Shown: positions 25,618 to 34,210 of the stretch, one piece after another
Numbering within the stretch: the stretch's first letter is position 1
Layout: every line of letters starts with the position of its first letter
DNA from: Alphaproteobacteria bacterium
Lineage (GTDB): Bacteria; Pseudomonadota; Alphaproteobacteria; UBA8366
NCBI GenBank assembly: GCA_021774335.1
Contig: JAJFJD010000002.1
Location: 62,001 to 126,000 of the forward strand
DNA: 64,000 nt
Reading direction: 5' to 3'
The notes under the pieces: model-generated
What the model was told of the DNA's origin: nothing
What the model saw: the letters and a program-made list of their open reading frames with translations, nothing else
Database searches by the model: none
Position numbers and translations under genes: made by a program

Positions 25618-26063
25618 TCGAGCCCGCCCACAGCACGTTGACTGATATAACGGCAGGATTACGAAATTATGAGAAAGAATCGAGAGTTGTTTTTATAGTT
25701 TTATAAAACACTCTATGAGTCTAGTGAAATGAGCTGCGGTTTGAGGCCGGAGTTTATGAGGTTGAGGAAATGGAGCGATAACACGCAAAAATAGGACAAA
25801 ATGTAGGAATAATCCGAATTTTTCGAATTTTGATGAAATGGCCAGCCTGGCAGTTTCCGGCTTTCGGAAAATTGCCTCCTCGAAATCCGCATGTAGTTCA
25901 AATAGAAATTTATAATTTTTAAGATCGGTACGTGAATTTAGGTCAACTTAAAATTGTCAGAAATCGCCATTACAATTTTCCGAAGAAACCGTCTTCGGGT
26001 GTTATCTGTTGTCGTCGGGACCATGCTAGATTGTGCGATCTATGATTCTTACAGGAGAGGCCG
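25618..26063. other. 446-bp AT-rich intergenic spacer
   Basis: This stretch is much richer in A and T than the rest. It holds a 12-bp palindrome GTTTTATAAAAC (25698-25709) and an inverted repeat AAAATTGT (25950-25957) / ACAATTTT (25972-25979) separated by 14 bases, 84 bp before the TauD-family start. A 62-codon minus-strand frame at 25713-25901 has no ribosome site and is not annotated. Nothing else is recognised. Confidence 0.6.
25950..25979. promoter_or_regulatory. Inverted repeat upstream of the TauD-family gene
   Basis: AAAATTGT and ACAATTTT are perfect inverted 8-base arms with a 14-base spacer (centre-to-centre 22 bp, two helical turns). The size and place suggest a binding site for a dimeric regulator. 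No regulator gene is adjacent. Confidence 0.35.
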
Positions 26064-27140
26064 TTGGGTCAGCCGTCGCACTCTATTGAGCCGTTCAAAC
26101 CGATTTCCGGTCCCTTTGTCTGGGCTGGGCCTGAAATGACGCAACGGGACGATTGGATTCACGTTCTGTCGGACGCGGAAATCGCCGAGATCGATGCTGC
26201 TATCGATGCGGTGCAGGCGCGCGGCGTCGGGATCATGGAAATCGGGCAGGCGGGTTTCCCGTTGCCGACGCTCGGGCCGGTCATGGCGCGCATTCGGCAT
26301 GACCTGGTCGACGGCTTCGGTATCAATCTGATGCGCGGACTGCCGGTCGACCGGTGGTCGCGCGAGCAGGCAGCGATCGCATTCTGGGGGTTGGGTGCGC
26401 ATCTCGGCGATGCGGTGTCGCAGAATCCCGACGGGCATTTATTGGGTCATGTGAAGGATATCGGCGGAGACTTTAACGCAATGAATGCGCGCGCCGGGTA
26501 CCAGTCGAAGGCGCGGCTGCCGTTCCATACCGATCTCGGCGCCGACCTGGTGGGGCTGATGTGCTTGCAACCGGCCAAGTCCGGCGGGCAAAGCAGTGTC
26601 ACCAGCGCCATGGCGATGCATAACGCGATGCTGGAGCAGCGCCCGGACCTGCTGAAGCTGCTCGCCGGACCGATCCACCGCGACCGGCGCGGCGAGTATA
26701 TCGAGGGCAAGGCGCCGACCTATGAAGCGCCGGTCTTTTGCTATCACGCGGGCTATATGACCGCGACCTTCGTCCGCCGTTTCGTGGAGTCCGCATCGCG
26801 TCACCACGGCGTGCCCGAGGTGACACCGGAACTGGTCGAGGCGATGGACCTCCTGGAGGAACTGGCCGAAAGCGACGATCTGCGCCTCGACATGGATTTC
26901 CAGGCGGGCGACATCCAGTGGATCAACAACCTGATCACCTTCCATTCGCGCTCCGATTTCGAGGACTGGCCCAATGCGGACCAACGCCGGCACCTGCTGC
27001 GGCTCTGGCTCAACCTGCCGAACGGATGGCCGCTGCCGCCGTCTTACTACGAACGCTTCGGCTCGGCGGACGACGACGGCCGGCCGCAAGGCATGCACAT
27101 GCCCGGCGTGACGCTGAGCGCGCCGCTGGACGTGGCCTAG
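26064..27140 (+). CDS. TauD/TfdA-family Fe(II)/2-oxoglutarate dioxygenase
   Basis: A 358-residue enzyme starting at TTG 26064, supported by AGGAGAGG 3-4 bases upstream. The iron-binding HxD is in LPFHTDLGADLVG (about residues 155-167), and the distal histidine is likely in NLITFHSRSDF (about 292). The 2-oxoglutarate arginine lies in HLLRLWLNLPN. It hydroxylates an unknown substrate, as in relatives acting on taurine, carnitine precursors or aryloxy acids. It belongs to a different subgroup from the three TauD-like genes between 33.3 and 41.5 kb. A possible operator lies at 25950-25979. Confidence 0.85.
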   Translation: MGQPSHSIEPFKPISGPFVWAGPEMTQRDDWIHVLSDAEIAEIDAAIDAVQARGVGIMEIGQAGFPLPTLGPVMARIRHDLVDGFGINLMRGLPVDRWSREQAAIAFWGLGAHLGDAVSQNPDGHLLGHVKDIGGDFNAMNARAGYQSKARLPFHTDLGADLVGLMCLQPAKSGGQSSVTSAMAMHNAMLEQRPDLLKLLAGPIHRDRRGEYIEGKAPTYEAPVFCYHAGYMTATFVRRFVESASRHHGVPEVTPELVEAMDLLEELAESDDLRLDMDFQAGDIQWINNLITFHSRSDFEDWPNADQRRHLLRLWLNLPNGWPLPPSYYERFGSADDDGRPQGMHMPGVTLSAPLDVA

Positions 27141-27338
27141 GCGCCCGAAGTCCGCGGCAGATTCGATATTCCGGCGGAAATCGAGTATCTTGCGGGCCTG
27201 GATTGAACATGCCCATCAGGGCCGGTCCTTGGCCCGAATTGACCTGATCGCATCTCTCGACACCATCGGGCCCGGGACAGCCGGGCCGGGAACCGCGCCG
27301 CAGCGTGCGATGGCAGCATTAGGATGGAGGAAATGACC

Positions 27339-28532
27339 GTGTCCGAAAATAGATTGCCGCTTGAAGGCTATACCGTACTCGATCTGACCCAGGCACGTGC
27401 CGGGCCGACCTCGGCGCGCGTGCTTGCGGATTGGGGCGCAAACGTCATTTATATCGAGCCACCGGCAACTTCGGGCAAAAACCGCGTGGCCCTGACGGGG
27501 CAGCGCGACGGGCCCGATTTCCAAAACCTGCACCGCAATAAGCGCAGCCTGACGATCGACCTGAAGAACCCCGAAGGTCATGCGCTGTTCATGAAGCTGG
27601 CTGCGAAGGCGGACGTGATCACCGAGAATTTCCGGTCCGAGGTGAAGCATCGCCTCGGCATCGATTATGACTCGGTCGCCAAGGTCAACGACCGCATCGT
27701 CTATGGCAGCATTTCCGGATTCGGTCAGTCCGGCCCGTACGGCAAGCGACCGGGCGTCGATCAGATCGCACAGGGCATGGGCGGCTTGATGTCGATCACC
27801 GGCCTACCGGGACAAGGCCCGGTCCGGGTCGGCATTCCGATCACCGATCTCTGCTCCGGCATGTTCCTGGCACAGGGCATCCTGATCGCATTGCTCGACC
27901 GCGAGAAGACGGGCAAGGGACAGTGGGTCCATACCTCGCTGCTGGAATCGATGACCTTCATGCTCGACTTCCAGGCCACGCGCTGGCTGCAGAAGGGCGA
28001 TATACCGCCGCAGGCGGGCAACGACCATCCGACCAATGTGCCGATGGGCTGCTTCGAGACGGCGACCGGTCTGATCAATATCGCCGCGTCCGGCACCATG
28101 TTCGAACGCTTCTGCAAGGAGGCGAATGCCGAGAGCTTGCTGGAAGACCCCAAGTTCAACAGCGTCCAGACCCGGTCGGAAAATCGCGCTGCCTTGAATG
28201 ACGCGGTCGGCGCAATCCTGAAGCAACAGCCGGCGGAGCACTGGATCGAGGTGCTCAACGACGCGGGCGTGCCTTGCGGGCCGGTCTACAGCATCAACGA
28301 GACCTTCGAGGATCCGCAGGTTAAGCATCTGGGCGTGGTCCGGCAGGTCGATCATCCGCGTCTCGGCAAACTCGACGTGGTGCGCCAGCCGGTCAACCTG
28401 ACCGCGACGCCGCAGCCGGAGACGCTGCGCTACGCGACGCCGGACGTCGGCGAGCATAGCGACGTGATTCTCGACGAGATGGGTCTCAGCGCCGACGAAA
28501 TCGCCAAGCTGCGCGACGCGGGCGCGATCTAA
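27339..28532 (+). CDS. CaiB/BaiF family CoA transferase (class III)
   Basis: A 397-residue CoA transferase. LPLEGYTVLDLTQARAGPTSARVLADWGANVIYIEPP opens the protein, LHRNKRSLTIDLKNPEG is the CoA-site region, and the catalytic aspartate is in VGIPITDLCSGMF (about residue 170). I take GTG 27339 as start because GGAGGAA lies 8 bases upstream of it; ATG 27324 and ATG 27333 are alternatives with poorer spacing. The next gene, an alpha/beta hydrolase, starts 5 bp after the stop, so the pair is probably an operon for activating and processing one acid. Confidence 0.92.
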   Translation: MSENRLPLEGYTVLDLTQARAGPTSARVLADWGANVIYIEPPATSGKNRVALTGQRDGPDFQNLHRNKRSLTIDLKNPEGHALFMKLAAKADVITENFRSEVKHRLGIDYDSVAKVNDRIVYGSISGFGQSGPYGKRPGVDQIAQGMGGLMSITGLPGQGPVRVGIPITDLCSGMFLAQGILIALLDREKTGKGQWVHTSLLESMTFMLDFQATRWLQKGDIPPQAGNDHPTNVPMGCFETATGLINIAASGTMFERFCKEANAESLLEDPKFNSVQTRSENRAALNDAVGAILKQQPAEHWIEVLNDAGVPCGPVYSINETFEDPQVKHLGVVRQVDHPRLGKLDVVRQPVNLTATPQPETLRYATPDVGEHSDVILDEMGLSADEIAKLRDAGAI

Positions 28533-28537
28533 GCCTC

Positions 28538-29377
28538 GTGCCGTTGGAAGCGATAACGCGCCTCGACGCGACGGCGCGGCGGATCGGCACGCCCTGCGGC
28601 GATGGCGAAATGGTCTGGCACTGCTGGGGCGAGGGTCCGCCGCTGGTGCTGTTTCATGGCAACTTTGGCACCTGGCTGCACTGGACCCACAACATCGAGG
28701 CCCTGGCGCAACATTACACGGTGATGGCGGCTGATGCGCCGGGCTTTGGGGCTTCCGCACGTCCGCCGTTGCCGACCACGGCGCGCGACTACGGACGCGT
28801 CGTGGCCGACGGACTCGCGCAGATTGTGCCGGAGGGAGAGCAGGCGCATCTCGTCGGTTTCTCCTATGGTGGCCGGCTTGCCGGCGAGGCGGGGGCACAG
28901 CGGCCGGACAAGGTGGCGACGGTAACGCTCGTCGCGCCCGGTGGCCTCGGCGTCGAGGATGCGCCGCGGCCCGAACTCGCGAAACTGCGACCCGGCATGT
29001 CGCCGGAGGAAGTTTACGAGGTGCACCGGGCCAATCTGGCGGGCCTGATGATCGCCGACCCGGACGCGGTCGACGAACTCGCCGTGCACATCCAGCGCAC
29101 CAACACACGGCAGGTACGCTTTCGGATGACTGCCTGGCCGGAAGAGGACATTTGGGACGGCCTCGGCCGCGCCTTGCCGGAAATCCAGGCACCCATGAAA
29201 GGCATCTGGTCGACCCGCGATGCCTTCGCCGGGGACTCCGTGCCGGAGCGCCTGGACCTCGTCAGGCGGTATCATCCGGATGCGGATTTACGCCTGTTGG
29301 ATGGTGCCGGCCATTGGATGCAATACGAGGCTCCAGACGCGTTTAACGCGCTGTTGCTGGAGATGCTGGCGGCTTAA
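28538..29377 (+). CDS. Alpha/beta hydrolase
   Basis: A 279-residue hydrolase starting at GTG 28538, 5 bp after the CoA transferase stop. The oxyanion region VLFHGNFGTWLHW (about residues 37-49), the nucleophile elbow GFSYGGR (serine near residue 108) and the late histidine in DGAGHWMQYE are visible. An acid residue can be placed in STRDAF. It probably hydrolyses an ester or a ring-cleavage product; the substrate is unknown. Co-transcription with the CoA transferase is likely. Confidence 0.87.
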   Translation: MPLEAITRLDATARRIGTPCGDGEMVWHCWGEGPPLVLFHGNFGTWLHWTHNIEALAQHYTVMAADAPGFGASARPPLPTTARDYGRVVADGLAQIVPEGEQAHLVGFSYGGRLAGEAGAQRPDKVATVTLVAPGGLGVEDAPRPELAKLRPGMSPEEVYEVHRANLAGLMIADPDAVDELAVHIQRTNTRQVRFRMTAWPEEDIWDGLGRALPEIQAPMKGIWSTRDAFAGDSVPERLDLVRRYHPDADLRLLDGAGHWMQYEAPDAFNALLLEMLAA

Positions 29378-29472
29378 CTGCGGATGCAGTGCAGCTAACG
29401 ATTTGTTCACCCTGACCCCACAGAGTTCTTTGGACGCCGCGCGGCGGCTAACCTGTCCAAAGGAGATCCGTG

Positions 29473-30144
29473 ATGGGAGCTTGGGGAACCGGCCATTTTG
29501 AGAATGACGATGCGCTGGATCTGGTCGCCGATGTGCAGGGGCCGGAAGATCTGGACCGCGTGCTACGGGCGGTGACGGAGTCCGAGGATGCCAGTATCGA
29601 TGCGTCGGTCGCGTCGGAAGCCATGGCGGCGGCGGATATCGTCGCGGCCTTGATGGGCCGGCCGGCGGGTGATTGCCCGGAAGATTTGACCAAACGCCTG
29701 GATGTCTTCGGCACGCCCGCGCCGGCGCTTATCAATCTGGCGAGGGAGAGTGTTTCCCGCGTCCTGATGGAGTCCGAGTTGGTCGACCTATGGGCCGAGT
29801 CCGACGAGGTCGAGGCATGGAATCTCTCGGTGACCGATCTAATCGCGCGCCTCAACGCGCCAGGGGCCGGTGGCGAATCCAAAAAGAAATCCAAGAGCGA
29901 CGAGATCAACGCGGTCTGTCCGTTCTGCCAGGAAACGATCGGAACGGACGAAGCGTTAATGCTGTCTATTGCCAGCGTTCACGATGACCCGATCAACCGG
30001 CTGGACCGGTCTTGGTTCTGTCATCTGGCCTGCCTCAACGCCAAGCTGCATCCCAAGGCGGTCATACAAAACTGGAAAGTCGATCCGGACGACCCGGAGT
30101 TCCAGCGCATGGTGGATGATGTCCTCAATCCGAAAGACGACTGA
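29473..30144 (+). CDS. DUF4259 domain protein
   Basis: A 223-residue cytoplasmic protein. The first 130 residues are the DUF4259 domain, with the characteristic opening MGAWGTGHFENDDALDLV. After a lysine-rich linker (KKKSKSDE) comes a C-terminal zinc-ribbon-like part with CPFCQE and, 35 residues on, FCHLACLN, so the protein has a CxxC plus HxxC pair able to bind a metal. Start ATG 29473 is 7 bases after AGGAG; GTG 29470 would put the ribosome site too close. Function unknown; the fused metal-binding tail is unusual compared with the bare domain I know. Confidence 0.82.
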   Translation: MGAWGTGHFENDDALDLVADVQGPEDLDRVLRAVTESEDASIDASVASEAMAAADIVAALMGRPAGDCPEDLTKRLDVFGTPAPALINLARESVSRVLMESELVDLWAESDEVEAWNLSVTDLIARLNAPGAGGESKKKSKSDEINAVCPFCQETIGTDEALMLSIASVHDDPINRLDRSWFCHLACLNAKLHPKAVIQNWKVDPDDPEFQRMVDDVLNPKDD

Positions 30145-30277
30145 CTGTGGGAGCCGGCCAGCCTAATCCAAATGTTACCGTGACGATTGGGATTATAATC
30201 CGCTAACCTTGCGGTTGGGTGGAGCTGTCCGGTGCAGACCGTTGCGATTATTGCATTCCTTATTCTCCGAAATTGAT

Positions 30278-31576
30278 GTGATCCGATGCCTGTCGGCGAC
30301 GAAGCCGCAGCGTGCGCCGCGTGTGTTCCTCGCGGTGATGGCGATGTCGCTCCTGCTTGCCAGCTGCAAATTCGAGGAACTCGGACGCGAGCTGATCCAA
30401 ATGGAAAAGTTCTCAACCATCAGCGGGGCGGTGGTTCAGGATACGCCGAGCGACCGCCCGGTTGCCGTCGCTTTGTTCGCGGACTCGATGAAGCTGGAAA
30501 ATCTCGTCGACGTGCAATTGATTGCTTCTAGGGAATTCCGCTTCACGGCGCCGCCTGGCCGATACTTCATCTTCGCGTTCGAGGACGGCAACCAGGATTT
30601 CCGATACCAGCGGCAGGAACCGGCCGGATATTTCGGTGATCCGTCACCGATCGTTTTGGAGACCGGGTCCAGCCGTTCTGACATCTCGATTTCCCTACGG
30701 CGCAACTTGCCGCTGCCGAATGGAAACGGCCGGATCGAAAAACGGGAAGACAGCACTCTGCCCAAGCTGTGGCGCGGCCGGAAAAACATCGGCGCCATTG
30801 CGTCGCTGAACGACACCCGCTTCGACGACGAGCGCGCAAGGATGGGATTGTGGGAGCCGCTGCGCTATTCGTTCGAAGTTGGTCCCGGTCTGTACATGCT
30901 GGAACCTTACGATCCGAAAAAGATCCCCGTACTGTTCGTGCATGGCATCGAAGGGTCGCCACGCGCTTGGCGGCCGATCGTCGAGAAACTCGACAGGGCC
31001 CGCTTCCAGCCGTGGTTTCTCTCATATGCTTCCGGGCTGCCGATCGAAGCGAATGCGCGCTACATGTTCGGTGCGATTTCGCAGTTGCGACTGCTGCACG
31101 GATTCGACAGCCTTTATATCGTTGCACATAGCATGGGCGGATTGGTATCGCAGGCGTTCATCGACAGCTACCGGGCTGGACGCGGGAAATACCTCAAACT
31201 GTTCGTGACCATTTCCACACCCTGGGGCGGCCATGACGCGGCACAGCTCGGGGTCGACTATGCGCCGGCCGTCGTGCCGGTGTGGCGGGACATGGTGCCG
31301 GGCAGTGCCTTCCTTGCGGGCACCGAGAAGAGCGATAATTTTGTTGGGTTGCCCTATCACCTGTTGTTCAGTTACCGGGGCGGAGGCCTGCCCAGCCGGA
31401 CCGCGAACGACGGCTCGGTTACCGTGGCCAGCCAGCTCAATCCGTCCGCGCAATCACGGGCTGATAAGATTCATGGTTTTGATGCCGGCCATGTTGAAAT
31501 TCTGTCGGACGTCCGCGCCATCGAATTGCTGAACACGATACTGGAAAGAGCACCCGGTCCGGCTGATAGGCAATAG
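30278..31576 (+). CDS. Lipoprotein alpha/beta hydrolase (lipase/esterase-like)
   Basis: An envelope lipoprotein of about 432 residues. A signal peptide ending in the lipobox LLASC (acylated Cys near residue 30) is followed by a beta-rich domain (about 45-160), then a hydrolase domain: FVHGIEGSPRAWRP (about 225), the nucleophile elbow AHSMGGLVSQ (about 290) and a histidine in FDAGHVEILSD near the end. Esterase or lipase activity on the outer or inner membrane is predicted; the substrate is unknown. The start is uncertain: GTG 30278 gives a normal signal length, while TTG 30209 is the frame limit. The beta-rich domain resembles a carboxypeptidase-regulatory-like fold. A single-gene unit, convergent with FkbM. 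Confidence 0.78.
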   Translation: MIRCLSATKPQRAPRVFLAVMAMSLLLASCKFEELGRELIQMEKFSTISGAVVQDTPSDRPVAVALFADSMKLENLVDVQLIASREFRFTAPPGRYFIFAFEDGNQDFRYQRQEPAGYFGDPSPIVLETGSSRSDISISLRRNLPLPNGNGRIEKREDSTLPKLWRGRKNIGAIASLNDTRFDDERARMGLWEPLRYSFEVGPGLYMLEPYDPKKIPVLFVHGIEGSPRAWRPIVEKLDRARFQPWFLSYASGLPIEANARYMFGAISQLRLLHGFDSLYIVAHSMGGLVSQAFIDSYRAGRGKYLKLFVTISTPWGGHDAAQLGVDYAPAVVPVWRDMVPGSAFLAGTEKSDNFVGLPYHLLFSYRGGGLPSRTANDGSVTVASQLNPSAQSRADKIHGFDAGHVEILSDVRAIELLNTILERAPGPADRQ

Positions 31577-31596
31577 TTTTCGTGGAGGGGCGCAAA

Positions 31597-32505
31597 TCAG
31601 CCGTGGTCGCGTTGGGTCATGTAGATCGGGGGCGGCACGGAATCGGACCCGAGGAAGGCGGCATAATCCTCGGTCGTCTTGTTCCCAGTGCGCTTATCCG
31701 ACTCCTGCAGAAGACGGTGAACCAAGTCGTAGGATCGGTAGACGTCGTGCAGGATGATCGCCGACTTCAGTAACTCGTCATCCGATAACAGGTCGAGCGC
31801 AAAGGCGGAGCGCACGAAGACCGCATCCGCCCAGAGAAGCTGGCTCATGGCCGCCTGGGGATTTTCCCGCGTCAGGGGCCGGAAGCAACGGCCGCTGATG
31901 TCGATGAACTTGTGGAGTTCGAATCCCTTGCTTCGCAGGAATGTTTGAATATCACCGAACAGCGGCTGCCCTTTGTAGAGCGGGACGAATTCGACCTCCA
32001 CTTCGATGACGAGTGCGCCCGATACAGTTTTCGGGCCGTTCTCGAGCACGAGGAGTTCCGCCCCCTGGATGTCGAGCTTGATCAGGTCGGGTGCGGCGCA
32101 GCCTTCGACATCGTCGAGCCGTGTGGTTTCCATCGGGACCTTTTCCACGACGGTGAAATTACCACCCGGCGAGGACGCGCTGATCCCCGAGAAGGCATCG
32201 ATGACGGACGGGTCCGGTTCCAGCAGCGAGGTGCATCCCGGGTACCGGGTGACGTGAAGTGTCGCTGCGTTGCCGTCGCCGAGACAAACCGCATGGTAGG
32301 AATAGGGGCCGACCCTATTGGAAAGTTTCTCGTATTCGGCAGGATTGGGTTCGAACCCTGTTACCGATGCGATCCCCTGGTTCACGAGGCTGCGGTATCG
32401 CTCCTCGCCCTCGACCATCGCGCCGATGTCCATAATCTCGATATGCCGCGCGGGGCTGTTGATGATCCATTGCAGGGAGGGTGTGGGCTCTGCGAGGGCC
32501 GGCAT
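31597..32505 (-). CDS. FkbM-family methyltransferase
   Basis: A 302-residue SAM-dependent methyltransferase. The Rossmann region has IMDIGAMVEG, GFEPNPAEYEKL and DLIKLDIQGAELLVLENG, all typical of the family, which O-methylates sugars or polyketides. ATG 32505 is chosen because AGGAA lies 8 bases upstream; the longer frame to 32571 has no ribosome site. The acceptor is unknown. It is adjacent to no glycosyltransferase, so linkage to surface polysaccharide is a guess. Confidence 0.82.
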   Translation of the reverse strand: MPALAEPTPSLQWIINSPARHIEIMDIGAMVEGEERYRSLVNQGIASVTGFEPNPAEYEKLSNRVGPYSYHAVCLGDGNAATLHVTRYPGCTSLLEPDPSVIDAFSGISASSPGGNFTVVEKVPMETTRLDDVEGCAAPDLIKLDIQGAELLVLENGPKTVSGALVIEVEVEFVPLYKGQPLFGDIQTFLRSKGFELHKFIDISGRCFRPLTRENPQAAMSQLLWADAVFVRSAFALDLLSDDELLKSAIILHDVYRSYDLVHRLLQESDKRTGNKTTEDYAAFLGSDSVPPPIYMTQRDHG

Positions 32506-32604
32506 GCGAGGGTTCCTGGCGGTCGGCGGCTGCGAGCCAATTACACTGCGCCACATCTCTGCCAAATACAATACGACTGCGAAACGAGTCAGGCCGGCGC
32601 CAGG

Positions 32605-33066
32605 CTATTCGCGCGAGTGTTTGCGGTTCCGGAACACCAACGCCAGCGTGATCCCGTAGACCAGATGACCCGCCAGCGAAAGCCAAGCCCCCTTGTTGAA
32701 ATTCACGAAGGCCGGAATGCCGGCGATCGGCGCGATGATGCCGAGGCCGAACGCCCAGGTGGCCACGCCGAATAGAATGCCGTCGACGAATGCGCCGAAC
32801 GAAAAGATTGCCCGCACGAGCACGTAGAAGCCGATCGGATAGAGCACGGCGCCCGTGAACAGATGCAACGCGAAGGCGTAGCTCTTGTATTCCTTTCCCA
32901 ACCCGAAGAGTTTGAGGATTAGGATCGCCGGTTGCAGCTTTACGTCGAACAAGGCCGGAAAGACCAATCGGGTCGTGATCTCCCAGAGGATGACGGCGAG
33001 AACCCCCGCGAGGACGAGGCGGACGGCTTGTTGTTTGTTTGGGACGATGTCTTGCAGGGCGGGCAT
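32605..33066 (-). CDS. Small integral membrane protein of unknown function
   Basis: A 153-residue protein with four hydrophobic segments (about residues 15-37, 66-86, 94-114 and 122-142), a short polar N-terminus and the basic C-terminus RNRKHSRE. I do not recognise the family. It lies in the same direction as FkbM but 99 bp away. CTTCGCG sequences before ATG 33066 show a modest GAAGGAG ribosome site (on the minus strand). Likely an inner-membrane protein. Confidence 0.65.
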   Translation of the reverse strand: MPALQDIVPNKQQAVRLVLAGVLAVILWEITTRLVFPALFDVKLQPAILILKLFGLGKEYKSYAFALHLFTGAVLYPIGFYVLVRAIFSFGAFVDGILFGVATWAFGLGIIAPIAGIPAFVNFNKGAWLSLAGHLVYGITLALVFRNRKHSRE

Positions 33067-33243
33067 GCAGTCTGCTCCTTCGCGGGCTATTCTGTTTAAC
33101 CGAAATCACCGCCGCTACGGGAGCCGACGGTTCCAACGGCACCAGAGTACCCCAAGGCCATCCGGACCGGTGTTCACCCTTTTTCACGGGTTTGTGGGTT
33201 CAGGATCCCGCGGTGCGCGCGGCGCCCGGCGGGCGGGCGAGCA

Positions 33244-33275
33244 AAAAGGCCCAACCGTATTTGGTTGGGCCTTTT
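33244..33275. terminator. Factor-independent terminator
   Basis: A 13-bp perfect stem, AAAAGGCCCAACC (33244-33256) and GGTTGGGCCTTTT (33263-33275), with a 6-base loop. In the minus-strand direction a T-run follows, so it ends the TauD-like gene whose stop is at 33300. It could work in both directions. Confidence 0.85.
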
Positions 33276-33299
33276 ATGTGCGTCAGATGGTACGGCGAC

Positions 33300-34196
33300 T
33301 TAAAACGGCGCGTCGCCTGAGATCGTGATCTTCTGCACCCGGCGGCGTTGGCCGTTGTAGTCGTTGATGGCGCAATGCTGGCAACACCGGTTGTCCCAGA
33401 ACACCAGGGTGCCGACGTCCCATCGCATGCGGCAGGTGAATTCCGGCCGATGGGTATGCTCCATCAGGTATTTGATGATCGGGTCGCTTTCCTCGTCGGT
33501 CATGCCGTCGAAGCGTTCCGAATGCGAGCCGACATAGATCGCCTTGCGGCCGGTCTCCGGATGCGTGCGGATGATCGGGTGGCTGGTGATCGTCTGGATA
33601 TTGATCTCGCCCGGGTCTCTCTGCGCGATCTGGCCGGTACCGGCGGCGGCGCGTTCGGCCCGCGTCATGCCGGTCGCGTGTTTCTTGCTGTCGCCGTTGT
33701 TGACCGCCTTGAGCTTGCCGAGCATTTCCTTCATGCCGTCGGACAGTGCCTCATAGCCGAGATACAGGTTCGAAAACATGGTGTCGCCGCCGGCGGGCGG
33801 GATTTCGCGGCCATACAGCATCGTCGCTTTGGCCGGCTGCGGCGTATACATCTGGTCCGTGTGCCAGCGGGCGCCATGCGCGAAGGTGTCGGTTTCGCGC
33901 TTGGTCATTTCTATGATTTCCGGATGGCCGTCCAAGGGCTTGTTGAACGGATGCAGATGGATGTCGCCCCATCGGTTCGCGAAGGCGACATACTGCTCTG
34001 GCGTCAGGTCCTGATCGCGGAAATAGATCACCTGGTTTTCGAGAAAGGCCCGATGAAGTTCGTCGAATGTCTCATCGCTCAGCGGTTTGGAGAGATCGAC
34101 ACCGCCAACTTCCGCGCCGAGGGCGCCTGCAAGGCGGTGGACTTCGATTGTTTGGTAGCTCTGCGACGTCGAATCGAGTGCTGCACTGTCCGGCAT
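33300..34196 (-). CDS. TauD/TfdA-family dioxygenase, paralogue 1 of an adjacent pair
   Basis: A 298-residue Fe(II)/2-oxoglutarate dioxygenase. The opening LAGALGAEVGGVDLSKPLSD, the iron-binding HxD in RWHTDQMYTPQPAKATML (His and Asp near residues 106 and 108), and WDNRCCQHCAIND with the distal histidine (about 277) agree with the family. It is 14 bp after the related gene 34211-35095, to which it is clearly similar over its whole length, so the two are tandem duplicates in one operon. The substrate is unknown; taurine-, alkylsulfate- or aryloxy-acid-type compounds are candidates. A strong terminator follows at 33244. Confidence 0.9.
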   Translation of the reverse strand: MPDSAALDSTSQSYQTIEVHRLAGALGAEVGGVDLSKPLSDETFDELHRAFLENQVIYFRDQDLTPEQYVAFANRWGDIHLHPFNKPLDGHPEIIEMTKRETDTFAHGARWHTDQMYTPQPAKATMLYGREIPPAGGDTMFSNLYLGYEALSDGMKEMLGKLKAVNNGDSKKHATGMTRAERAAAGTGQIAQRDPGEINIQTITSHPIIRTHPETGRKAIYVGSHSERFDGMTDEESDPIIKYLMEHTHRPEFTCRMRWDVGTLVFWDNRCCQHCAINDYNGQRRRVQKITISGDAPF

Positions 34197-34210
34197 TTTG
34201 AAATCTCCCG

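Noticed and set aside
25713-25901. 62-codon frame in the AT-rich spacer
   Set aside because: No ribosome site, no resemblance to a family, and the region looks non-coding.
27804-29192. 462-codon open frame on the minus strand
   Set aside because: It is antisense to the CoA transferase and alpha/beta hydrolase genes, with Arg/Pro/Ala-rich shadow composition and no domain.
32350-32362. GGTTCGAACCC-like sequence resembling a tRNA T-arm
   Set aside because: It is inside the FkbM methyltransferase gene and no acceptor stem or anticodon arm can be formed around it.
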